The notes under the pieces were generated by a model. The model did no database searches and was not told the origin of the DNA. It saw nothing but the letters and a program-made list of their open reading frames with translations. The translations under genes and the position numbers were made by a program. A DNA stretch of 64,000 bases. Source: Macrostomum hystrix. Taxonomy: Eukaryota > Platyhelminthes > Macrostomidae. This document shows, one piece after another, positions 41,425-52,040 of this stretch. The stretch spans positions 20,248,001 through 20,312,000 of the forward strand of contig CATNEN010000038.1 in the NCBI GenBank assembly GCA_950097015.1. The letters run 5' to 3'. Every line of letters begins with the position of its first letter. Within the stretch, counting starts at the first letter, position 1.

Positions 41425-44150
41425 TATAGATAATCCAGACCCCCATTGTTCATCCAGACCCCTATTGTTCATCCAGATGCCCAGTGTTCATCCAGATCCC
41501 AGCTGTTCATCCAGACCCCCACTGTTAATCCAGACCCCTATTGTTCATCCAGACCCCTATTGTTCATCCAGATGCCCAGTGTTCATCCAGATCCCCCACT
41601 GTTCATCCAGATGCCCAGTGTTAATCCAGATGCCCAGTGTTCATCCAGATGCCCAGTGTTAATCCAGATGCCCAGTGTTCATCCAGATGCCCAGTGTTAA
41701 TCCAGATGCCCAGTGTTAATCCAGATGCCCAGTGTTCATCCAGATGCCCAGTGTTAATCCAGATGCCCAGTGTTAATCCAGATGCCCAGTGTTAATCCAG
41801 ATGCCCAGCGTTCATCCAGATGCCCAGTGTTCATCCAGATCCCCAGTGTTAATCCAGATGCCCAGTGTTCATCCAGATCGCCATTGCTCATCCAGATCGC
41901 CATTGCTCATCCAGATCGCCATTGTTCATCCAGATCGCCATTGCTCATCCAGATCGCCATTGCTCATCCAGATCGCCATTGTTCATCCAGATGCCAACTG
42001 TTCATCCAGATGCCCAGTGTTCATCCAGATGCCCAGTGTTAATCCAGATGCCCAGTGTTAATCCAGATGCCCAGTGTTCATCCAGATCGCCATTGCTCAT
42101 CCAGATCGCCATTGCTCATCCAGATCGCCATTGTTCATCCAGATCGCCATTGCTCATCCAGATCGCCATTGTTCATCCAGATCGCCATTGTTCATCCAGA
42201 TGCCAACTGTTCATCCAGATGCCCAGTGTTCATCCAGATGCCCAGTGTTAATCCAGATGCCCAGTGTTAATCCAGATGCCCAGTGTTCATCCAGATCCCA
42301 GCTGTTCATCCAGATCCCCAGTGTTAATACAGACCCCTATTGTTCATCCAGACCCCTATTGTTCATCCAGACCCCTATTGTTCATCCAGATCCCCAGTGT
42401 TTATCCAGATGCCCAGTGTTCATCCAGATCCCCAGTGTTCATCCAGATCCCAGCTGTTCATCCAGATCCCCAGTGTTAATCCAGACCCCTATTGTTCATC
42501 CAGACCCCTATTGTTTATCCAGATGCCCAGTGTTCATCCAGATCCCCAGTGTTAATCCAGATCCCCAGTGTTAATCCAGACCCCTATTGTTCATCCAGAC
42601 CCCTATTGTTCATCCAGATGCCCAGTGTTAATCCAGATCCCCAGTGTTAATCCAGATGCCCAGTGTTAATCCAGACCCCTATTGTTCATCCAGATCCTCA
42701 TTGCTCATCCAGATCGCCATTGCTCATCCAGATCGCCATTGCTCATCCAGATCGCCATTGCTCATCCAGATCGCCATTGCTCATCCAGATCGCCATTGCT
42801 CATCCAGATTGCCATTGCTCATCCAGATCGCCATTGCTCATCCAGATCGCCATTGCTCATCCAGATCGCCATTGTTCATCCAGACCCCTATTGTTCATCC
42901 AGATCCCCAGTGTTTATCCAGATCCCCAGTGTTCATCCAGATCCCAGCTGTTCATCCAGATCCCCAGTGTTAATCCAGACCCCTATTGTTCATCCAGACC
43001 CCTATTGTTCATCCAGATGCCCAGTGTTCATCCAGATCCCAACTGTTCATCCAGATCCCCAGTGTTCATCCAGACCCCAGTGTTCATCCAGATCCCCAGT
43101 GTTCATCCAGATCCCCAGTGTTAATCCAGATGCCCAGTGTTCATCCAGATGCCCAGTGTTAATCCAGATGCCCAGTGTTAATCCAGATGCCCAGTGTTCA
43201 TCCAGATGCCCAGTGTTAATCCAGATGCCCAGTGTTAATCCAGATGCCCAGTGTTAATCCAGATGCCCAGTGTTAATCCAGATGCCCAGTGTTCATCCAG
43301 ACCCCTATTGTTCATCCAGATCCTCATTGCTCATCCAGATCGCCATTGTTCATCCAGATCGCCATTGCTCATCCAGATCGCCATTGCTCATCCAGATCGC
43401 CATTGCTCATCCAGATCGCCATTGCTCATCCAGATCGCCATTGCTCATCTAGATCGCCATTGCTCATCCAGATCGCCATTGTTCACCCAGATCGCCATTG
43501 CTCATCCAGATCGCCATTGCTCATCCAGATCGCCATTGTTCATCCAGATCGCCATTTTTCACCCAGATCGCCACTCTTAATCAAGATCCCCATTGTTCAT
43601 CCAGATCCCAATTGCTCATCCAGATCGCCATTGCTCATCCAGATCGCCATTGCTCATCCAGATCGCCATTGCTCATCCAGATCGCCATTGCTCATCCAGA
43701 TCACCATTGTTCACCCAGATCGCCACTCTTAATCAAGATCCTCATTGTTCATCCAGACCCCCACTGTTCATCCAGATCCATATTGTTCATCCAGATCCCC
43801 ATTGTTCATCCAGACCCCCACTGTTCATCCAGACCCCCAGTGTTCATCCAGATCCCCAGTGTTCATCCAGATCCCCAGTGTTCATCCAGATCCCCAGTGT
43901 TCATCCAGATCCTCATTGCTCATCTTGATCGCCATTGTTCATCCAGATCCCCATTGCTCATCCAGATCGCCATTGCTCATCCAGATCGCCATTGCTCATC
44001 CAGATCGCCACTCTTAATCAAGATCCTCATTGTTCATCTAGACCCCCACTGTTATCCAGATCCCCCACTGTTCATCCAGATCCCAACTGTTAATCCAGAT
44101 CCCCAGTGTTCATCCAGATGCCCAGTGTTCATCCAGATCCCAACTGTTCT
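41425..44150. repeat. 19-bp minisatellite (2.7 kb), intergenic
   Basis: About 143 copies of a 19-bp unit (gatgcccagtgttcatcca). Three main variant types, gcccagtgtt, cgccattgct and cccctattgtt, occur in runs. Whole multi-type blocks recur: the block at about 41790-42060 recurs at about 42000-42270, and the one at 42280-42480 at 42890-42980. This indicates repeated block duplication. The length is not divisible by three, so each frame cycles through the same peptides. Confidence 0.97.
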
Positions 44151-44664
44151 CACTGGCTTCGTATTGTTGTGAGGTACCCACTGCCAACCTCATGCATTTT
44201 ATTCATCCAACGTTTGATTGTCATAAAAATCCACAAAGCTAAGTTAATGACAGATGTCGTGACTGAGTATATAATGAAATCACTCATGAAAGTAATAGAT
44301 TCCTATTGGATAATCCAATTGTTCCAGGAGACTGATTGAAAGACAATGGGCGGAAAACGAGTGTATTCTAAATGAACTGTTTCTACTGTCTCTGTGTGGA
44401 TATTTACATTATTAACGAGAGAAGTAAATAATCTACAGCAATTAGTATGCATGCTATTTCACAGACACTATTATGAACTAGAAGTAAACTTTTTACTTTC
44501 ACTTGTCGATTAGGCAAATAATAATTTCATAGCTGTATTGTTCAAAGCGCGATACAATCATTCGTGTGGAATCATAAAGGATTCCAGTTAGGATTTAAAA
44601 TCATCAATGTGCATTAGTAGTATGACAACTGATGAGTAAATTATTTTCTGAGCCTATAGTCTCT

Positions 44665-45390
44665 GATTTTTCTTACTTCAGTGTCCCATTGCTTGTACTT
44701 CAGTGTCCCATTGCTTGTACTTCACTGTCCCATTGCTTGTACTTCACTGTCCCATTGCTTGTACTTCAGTGTCCCATTCCTTGTACTTCAGTGTCCCATT
44801 CCTTGTACTTCAGTGTCCAATTCCTTGTACTTCAGTGTCCCATTGCTTGTACTTCAGTGTCCCATTCCTTGTACTTCAGTGTCCTAATTCCTTGTACTTC
44901 AGTGTCCTTTTCCTTGTACTTCAGTGTCCCATTCCTTGTACTTCAGTGTCGTTTTCCTTGTACTTCAGTGTCCTTTTCCTTGTACTTCAGTGTCCAATTC
45001 CTTGTACTTCTGTGTCCAATTCCTTGTACTTCAGTGTCCAATTCTTTGTACTTCAGTGTCCCATTGCTTGTACTTCAGTGTCCCATTCATTGTACTTCAG
45101 TGTCCCATTCCTTGTACTTCAGTGTCCCATTCCTTGTACTTCAGTGTCCTTTTCCTTGTACTTCTGTGTCCAATTCCTTGTACTTCAGTGTCCCATTCCT
45201 TGTACTTCAGTGTCGTTTTCCTTGTACTTCAGTGTCCAATTCCTTGTACTTCTGTGTCCAATTCCTTGTACTTCAGTGTCCAATTCTTTGTACTTCAGTG
45301 TCCCATTGCTTGTACTTCAGTGTCCCATTGCTTGTACTTCAGTGTCCCATTGCTTGTACTTCAGTGTCACATTCTTTGTACTTCAGTTAA
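44665..45390. repeat. 22-bp minisatellite, intergenic
   Basis: About 33 copies of agtgtcccattgcttgtact + tc, with ccattcc, ccaattcc and ccttttcc variants. A block of about ten units near 44930-45060 recurs near 45200-45330. It produces false Cys/Leu-rich ORFs. Confidence 0.96.
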
Positions 45391-46322
45391 AAAATAAATT
45401 TTAAATACTTAAAGAACTTAAGCGGGAGTTTTTTTAACAACTTTGTACTTTTATGAGTTATCCCATCACCTCGGTTAACACTCGAACAGCCTTATTTGAG
45501 CTGGGAGCTAAATAACTCTGTAGTTAGCGAAAAAAATGGTTATGATTGACATTTTGGTAATTTCTTCAATGACGCGTTGTCGGCCAGACAGTTTTGAAAA
45601 ATAAATCGATTCGTCAGGGACAAATTAGCTTGAATGCTGCCAAAAGCTTTTCACACTTTGGGCCAAGAGGTGAGTCTATCGCACGCGGGTTGAATTAAAA
45701 ATACTTCCATTAAAAAGAGAAGCAAATTTTATAGACAATATAAAAAATGTTTCCACAATGAGCAGGTGGGGGGGCTGAAGTCGAGAACTATTTCGAGCCA
45801 TAAAATGGCTTTAAAATTTTCACTGTCGCTCTTAGTTCAACAGCTGGTGGGAGAAATTTTTAGCAGTCCCAGTGAGTGTGTGAGTTTAACAAACGTGACT
45901 TAGCGCAAACCAAGAGGTGACTGTGAGAATAATGGAAAATAAAACTTCCATTTTACAAAAGCAAACCATTTTTTTCTTGACTTGATGCCGTTGTCATGGT
46001 AACAAAGCAAAGTCGAGCTCTATAACTTTTTATCGTTTCTTCCCACCTCTATTGTTGTTTTCAGGCAGTGAGGATCTAAACTCTTTTAATTTGGTTGGTC
46101 CCTGAGCTTAGTAGCCAATTGGAGTGAGTTACAATGTGGAGTAGGTACTCACTATATTTTTTGCATACTTATAGGCGTATTCGAGCGGTACGAGAGAGTT
46201 TAGATTAATCTGAAATCTAAAATCTGATTAATTTGACTGCACGGTGAAGCATTGTTAAAGCGGTTTAAAAAACCACTGCTCTCATTCACATCTCATTCAA
46301 ATCTGCAAAATTTCAGTTGCCA
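45391..46322. other. Spacer upstream of the polycystin-like gene
   Basis: No gene or repeat is recognised. It ends in the acceptor-like tgcaaaatttcag at 46304-46316, 6 nt before the ATG of the next gene, which may mark a trans-splice site or the end of a 5' UTR intron. Confidence 0.5.
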
Positions 46323-48879
46323 ATGTCAACAAGAAATATGTCTAGCCGACTTCGAGACGCTGTTTTGGCCCGGTTGCCATGGCAGCTAATAGAAGAAGAA
46401 GCTCCGCCAGCTTCCGAGACTGCGCCGGGCGCCAACCGGTGGCAATGGCGCCAGAATCGGCGTCGAATAGTTCAACGAAGACTGGCACTCTCCCTAGCAA
46501 CCGTTGCTCACCTGGCCCTGCTGCTGGCCGCAGCCTGTGCCGATCGTCGAGGTGTTGAACAGCTCTGGCTTCGGCGTCACCTGGCCCAGCTGTTCTCGAC
46601 TCCCACGAAGCTGCCGAATCAGTCCAGCCTGACCGGCTTCTGGAACTGGACTCGGGTCAGGCTGGTGCCGGGCGTCTATTATTCGCCAGAGCTGCGCGTT
46701 GCTGGGCAACCGACGCTGCGTCTGGTGCTCAGTCCAGCGTCAGGCGCCGCCTGCCCGGCGCGCCTACCCTCAGCGCTGCTGAATCCCACCGGCGGCGTCT
46801 GTCTGGCGTCCGATGGCGATGGCGACACTTTGTCCAATGTCGAATCGCCAATCTATAAAAAACTTGGCTACAATGCCAGCGTTGCTATGGCAACCATAAA
46901 TAATTTGCAATCGTCCGGCTGGGCGGCAACGATGAGGACTCGTCGTCTCTCCGCTGATTTTGTACTTTTCCAAAGCGGCTGCGGACTTCTGGCGGCCTGT
47001 CAGATGCAGCTTCGCCTGCCAGTGCCCGGAGCCAGCCGTGGAGTCTTCCGGCTGCGCCTCTGGACACACCCTGTCAGAAACTACCCGTTCGAGGCGTCGG
47101 CCGCAGCGGCTCTCGCCTTCGAGCTGGCCAGCCTGCTGTTTGGCTGCGCTCTGATTGGCGTCGTCATGGCAACTAGGCGTCATCGCTGCTGCCCAATTGG
47201 TGGTTACTGGTTGTGCCATCGGGTGCTGACTTTCGGCGCCATTCTGGCCTCGGCAGTGGCCTTGGTGCTTCGATGCACCGGAGAGCTGGACTCCAGGCGT
47301 CGATTGGCCGCCGGACAAGCGGCGGAGGCGTTCGAGGCCGTCAAATCCACGGCGGAGTTCGGCGATGTGAGAACCAGACGGATGGAAGGCTTTTTTAAAA
47401 GGAGAGACGCCTGGCAGGCTAGTCGTCATGCAATTTTACTCCCATGAGGGCCAATTCCCTAGGCACATGCAGTCAGAGTGTACACTCCCTGACGATGAAA
47501 ACGCATTTATCCGTGTTTAATCAACTCGCCATTTCTCCAGGCATTCGCTAGCTTACTGGCGATTCAGGTCTTCTTGTGCAGCATGCAACTGCTTGAAGCG
47601 ATGCCGCTGCATCCAGAACTGGCGAAGTTCTACTACAGCATGTCGGCAGTTCTGGGCCAGTTGATCAGCCTTTCAGCTGTTCTTTGTCTTTTGTGCCTAG
47701 CCACCTGTCTGCACCTGCTGGCTGCTCTCTGCTCCGAGTCTGGAAGCGAAAGACAGCGCAGTTTTGCTCCACTGATGCAGAGTCTCCTAGCAACTGTTCT
47801 GCGTTAGTCAATCGGCAAATAATTAGGGACTGACTATAATAACGAACAATTATAGTAGCTATAGAATCTCTGACAGCCAATCAGTGAAAATCTGGGTTTC
47901 TCGCTTCTCTTACCTCTGATAGCCAATCAGAAATAAGCTGGGAATCGCAGTTCTCTTACCTCTGATAGCCAATCAGAAATAAGCTAGGTTTTTCACTTCT
48001 CAGACCTCTGATAGCCAATCAGAGACAAGCTGCACGAGTGCCTAACAATCTCTAGCTTCTTTAATTTCTAAAATCAGAAATGATCAGAACCGATCAGAAA
48101 CAAGCAGAGCATGCATCGAACCAATGAGGGAGAAAATGTACCAAGAATATAATTACAGTCTTCTTCAACCAGTTTTTAAACCATCTGCAGGAGAGTCTAA
48201 GCACGCCAACTGGAAGGAACTGAATCATTGGCCCATTTCGGCACTTCTATTGGTCATCTTCGCAGCCGCAGCCTGTGTAATCTGTATGCGATGCATCAGC
48301 GCCGCAGTCATACAGGCCTACGCTGAACAGACTGCGAGGCATCGTCGTCAGACAGGCACTATTGATGACAGCGTCGATGCTGAAGAGACATCCAGCGGAC
48401 TGCTGACTTCAGTCGTGTGCTCTCCAGCTGTACGTCTATTGCGTTGGCTGGCGGCTGCGCTGACTGGCTCAGATCGTGGACTGAAATCTCGGCTGGATTA
48501 TGTTCACGCCAATAGAGGTAGGAAATGTTTTTGAGGATTTAAATAATTGCATTTAATGCTTCGAGCGTAATTGCAACCAGTTCCCCCTTTCTAAATAATA
48601 AAAAAAGATATCAACAAGGTGTCATCGAATCTGCACAACATTCGTGTCGGCTTGCATCTAATTCATCTGAGGCTAATCCGGCTTAGCAGAGCAGAACTTC
48701 AAGAACCAATAGAAGTAGAGCGGCAACAGCAGCAGCAGCAGCGGCAGCGACTACGGCAGCTCCAGGATGCCGAGGAAGAAGTGGCGCTGGCCAAGAGGCA
48801 GTTTTGTCGAGCTATTCAGCGTACAGTTTACCAGTCCGACAATCCTTTTGAGTGGCCTTTCGCTGAGGAGCAGTTATAA
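46323..48879 (+). CDS. Divergent polycystin-family (PKD/TRPP-like) membrane protein
   Basis: Polycystins are six-pass channel-like proteins, often ciliary. Exons 46323-47366, 47541-47802, 48191-48517 and 48608-48879 give 634 aa. A first membrane helix (residues 54-73) is followed by a large extracellular segment of about 180 aa with polycystin-domain features: GFWNWTRVRLVPGVYYS, SPIYKKLGYNASV, LSADFVLFQSGCGLLAACQM, and an RLRLWTHPVRNY approach to the next helix. There are several NxS/T sites. Further helices lie at about 258-283, 300-318, 349-368, 378-411 and 449-476, making six. The pore region (SFAPLMQSLLATVLRESK) lacks the LGD-type filter usual in PKD2, so conduction is doubtful. The C-terminus has a short coiled coil with a Gln run (ELQEPIEVERQQQQQQ). 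The exon 1 donor is taken as GAT|GTGAGA. A non-canonical GC donor 51 bp later (47417) would also keep frame. Start: the first ATG after the acceptor at 46316. Family assignment rests on topology and motifs, not on strong identity. Confidence 0.68.
47875..48025. repeat. ~46-bp tandem repeat in polycystin-like intron 2
   Basis: Three to four copies of a unit containing cctctgatagccaatcagaa and ataagctggg/aggttt. A short array that would be easy to miss. Confidence 0.8.
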
Positions 48880-49658
48880 CCTCGCGAGTTAAACTCTATA
48901 AAAAAGTTCCTAGTTATGCCATCCGCGCATGCTAGTTAACCGAGCCGGGGAGTCTCATATACCAGCCATCATTTGTGCCAGTGTACTCGTTTGTGCGTTA
49001 CCAAGTTGACTCTTGACTCACTGATCTGATTAGTCCATAGTTTTATAAAACTCTATTTTAATCATAAACCTAAATTCTGAACATAATTATATATATGCGA
49101 CCCCTCGCTAGCTGTTAGATATAAGCTGTGTACATCTAAACTTGCTGCTGCATCCAATTTGTTTCCTAACATTTTCCTACCATCATTATATAATAACCTG
49201 TTTCTTAGGCAAGACGACGCCTTTAAAAATGGTCAACTAAAAAATACTGTCTATTGTTTATTATCAGAATATTTGTAGAGCTCGATCTCTTCGATACATC
49301 TAATTATAAACGGATCGTCAATTCATGATCTTTTAATAATTAAAAGAGAAAAAATAAATTTGTTTTCGTAAATCGCAACATTTTCCAATTGTAAAATGTT
49401 TAGCTCCAACAGAAATATATCTTTCAATTCATTATCAAAGTATGATTAGATAGGAAGGCGCGCCCTAAGTGAGTCAAAAGTATATTAAATATGAATTCAA
49501 TACCAGTACCACTAGTAGGAATTTGTTTAGTGGACTGGTTCAACTCGATTTTGATGTTTCTGTCTTCTTGGGGAGTACATATTGGTATATCTATTATATA
49601 TCTAGCATATATGTCTCAATCTGAAAGTTCAAGTTAATTTAATCAGCCAAACGTAAAT
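48880..49658. other. Intergenic AT-rich region after the polycystin-like gene
   Basis: No gene, satellite or named element. The 3' UTR of the upstream gene must end here, but no clear AATAAA lies close to the stop. Confidence 0.5.
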
Positions 49659-49756
49659 GGGATGCTCAAGGACCACTGTAGTATAACTATTATAATAGTT
49701 ATAGCATAATAGTTATATAACATAATAGTTATACTACAGTGGTCCTTGGGGATGCT
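49659..49756. mobile_element. 82-bp hAT-like foldback MITE with 8-bp target duplication
   Basis: Perfect 27-bp inverted repeats: 49667-49693 starts caaggaccactgtagtataa and 49722-49748 ends with its exact complement (...cagtggtccttg). The 28-bp loop is AT-rich. The whole is flanked by the direct repeat gggatgct at 49659-49666 and 49749-49756. An 8-bp target-site duplication with termini CA...TG fits the hAT superfamily. There is no coding capacity. The perfect arms suggest a recent insertion. Confidence 0.85.
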
Positions 49757-50023
49757 ATTCTGAGCTTAGAGACGCATTATACAACCAATTTTAGTCTGTA
49801 ATTACTTCGTAAGATCGTTAATATATTTTACCGCAAATTTGAGGACGCTGTTTCTACGAAATTGTTATATCGTCGACTGTTTTATTGTTGTTCTTAATGT
49901 ACTTTGTGTTGACAAAAACTGCAGTGCTTTAATATAAAAGCTTCTTTTCAGACTTTTAACTACTGTGTAATTTTAATTATTATATAAATATAATATTTAC
50001 TTATATCTCATGATACTTTTGTT

Positions 50024-50201
50024 CCTATTATCAGGGCCTAGCCTGTATTTTCTTCTTTGTGTTTGTGTCATTGGACACGGCCCGATTGTGCATTCCTCAC
50101 CCACCGCCCGGAGTATAGCAGCATCAGCCCTAGTTTTCAGGTCTCTAGGGTGGTTATGGCCTCTTTGGACCCCTGGCTATGGCTACACCACTGAACATTA
50201 T
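50024..50201. mobile_element. Degenerate hAT-like non-autonomous element
   Basis: The right end reads ctatggctacaccactg (ending at 50193). Its complement, cagtggtgtagcc, closely matches the common hAT terminal motif CAGTGGCGTAGC. The left end at 50032 (cagggcctagcc) is a weaker match. Flanks cctattat (50024-50031) and aacattat (50194-50201) agree at 5 of 8 bases. The interior is not protein-coding in any convincing way. Confidence 0.5.
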
Positions 50202-51200
50202 TGCATTAAATTTAATTTCTTCTCATAATTCAAACAAGAAGTCATGGCTGGATTGCTGGAAGCTGGTGGAAGAGCCTACCTTTTAATTTGGCAATGTTCT
50301 ACTTCCATTCGTTATATTATTTTTTCGTTTGAATTCGTGACACATGTGCATTCTGAGTTTGAAAAAGTTGTGCTGACATGGCCTTGCCGTGACTTGACAC
50401 TTGGATCTATGTCTATGGCAAAATCTGGCAAATATGGGGGAATGGGAAGCTAAAGCACATAAATTTAATTTTATTAAAAGTAAAATTAGAAATTTATTTA
50501 TTTCTTTGAATAAGGCCCTCTATTTAAAGTTATAAGGTGTAGGTATACAAATTAATTGGTTCATATTACTTAGGCCTACTTAGGATAATATTTTAGTGAG
50601 AAAGAAGTGAGAACCAAATGTAAAACTATTAAGTATTTTAGTTGGAAAATGTGCATCAGGACTATCAGTTCCAAATAAAGCTGATTAGGATTCAGGATGG
50701 TACCTGGGCACTTTGTCATCTGACTCATCTAGATGATGATCTGTCCAATATCTCAGATGGTGGATGTCGAGACTTAGACTTGTACACACTTTGTCATCTA
50801 TAAAACAAAAGTTTTCAAAGTTAGAACAGAACCACCCCACCCCGCCTCTTATCATGTTGGCACCTATCTTTCAACTCTTATAATGAAATCAGTTTTGACA
50901 CCTCTTTTGACAATTTAGAGTATGGAGTGTGTTCACAACTCTGCCTTACCACCCTACCCTCACTTTATTGATGACAAGCTTGATTGCTTGTTATTAGTAG
51001 ATGATGATCTGATCAAAATTTTAAGCATGCCAATTGGCTGGATGACAAAGTATCCTACCTTCAAAGTGGATGACAAAGTTGTAAGATGACTATGTGTCTA
51101 GGATCCATTCAGGATATCTCAACAGAACTGATTACTGAGACCAGATCAGATAACATATTATTTGGTAGCCAGCACCTCTATGGCTAGCTAAGCAACTAAA
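50202..51200. other. Intergenic region with an AGPAT exon 1-like fragment
   Basis: At 50258-50285, ggaagctggtggaagagcctacc nearly matches the first codons of the AGPAT gene at 52047-52070 (ggaagctggtggaagcgcct). The resemblance fades quickly on both sides. Otherwise no feature is seen. Confidence 0.4.
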
Positions 51201-51204
51201 AAAA

Positions 51205-51340
51205 TTGTTCACCCAGTCCATTGACTGAAAAGCTATATACAGCCTTCAGAACTGCTGCGCAATAGTCTGCAGCTGTGCTGTTGGCTGCACATCAGCCCAA
51301 TTTGGGCAGGTGTAATAAATTATTATGTTATTATTAAGAA
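51205..51340 (+). mobile_element. SINE 3' fragment
   Basis: Matches the SINE body from cacccagtccattgactgaa through gctgtgctgttggctgcaca and aatttgggcaggtgtaata to an ATTATT tail. The tRNA-like head is missing. Confidence 0.75.
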
Positions 51341-52040
51341 ACTATTTTTGTTATGCTTTACTACTGTTCTTAAGAAGTATAATAGAGCTAGTAGTACTAC
51401 TACTAACTTTTCAGAGTTTAGTATTTTGTTTCCTTATCAACATTAAAAGAAATTATGTTTTTGTTACTTTTTTATAGTGCTAGAAGACTTACATTATACT
51501 AACAATATAAATAGATTTATATAATGCTCAAACTTTGCTATTGTAGCTATTATAAAATATAGGCCATAGGTTCCCACAAGTGTTTGCTAAATGACTAGCA
51601 CCACTAGGAATATGTGAACATATGTGATTGCTTTAAAGTAAGCACTGGTTGGTTGGAACTGGTTAGTTGCATATTTGATTCAGTATATAATAGTTATGTA
51701 TTTTGATTGCATATGTTTATAAACTCAGTCTTTATTCAATTATACACTTTGCTAGCTAACAGCAAAAGTTTTGGTTTATTTGGTTTAGTTTTGGTTATTT
51801 CCTAAATTCTGCAATAGTTATATAGCTAATTTTATGCTTTTGGTTTAACTTCATACATGTATGTAGTGATATAGTTAAGCTAATATTGTATTTACCTTAG
51901 GCTCTGGCCCATAAAAACTTTTTTGCTGGATGTTATACACATTTACCTATATTAAGAACTTAATTACTTAATTTCAGAATTATATAAATATCAGTTTGTT
52001 GATTTATAAATCATTAGAGAAAAAATAAAACAAACACAAA
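51341..52040. other. AGPAT upstream region
   Basis: AT-rich. Acceptor-like sites taatttcag and atatcag lie about 65 and 47 nt before the AGPAT start codon. No other feature is seen. Confidence 0.45.

Noticed and set aside
41425-44150. Possible CRISPR-like array
   Set aside because: Units are contiguous 19-bp repeats with no unique spacers, in a eukaryotic genome.
41446-44339. Many overlapping ORFs with HPDRHCSSR-like repeats
   Set aside because: A 19-bp unit cycles through all frames, giving similar peptides in each; no signal peptide, intron or codon bias.
44632-45404. Cys/Leu-rich membrane-like ORFs of up to 252 codons
   Set aside because: Translation of a 22-bp satellite; the three plus frames give the same peptide.
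47367-47417. Reading the polycystin-like exon 1 through to a GC splice donor at 47417
   Set aside because: It keeps frame, but the GTGAGA donor at 47367 is canonical and leaves a spacing before the next helix that fits the family better; only transcripts can decide.
50010-50228. Short ORF with a signal-peptide-like start
   Set aside because: Coincides with the degenerate hAT-like element and shows no conserved feature.
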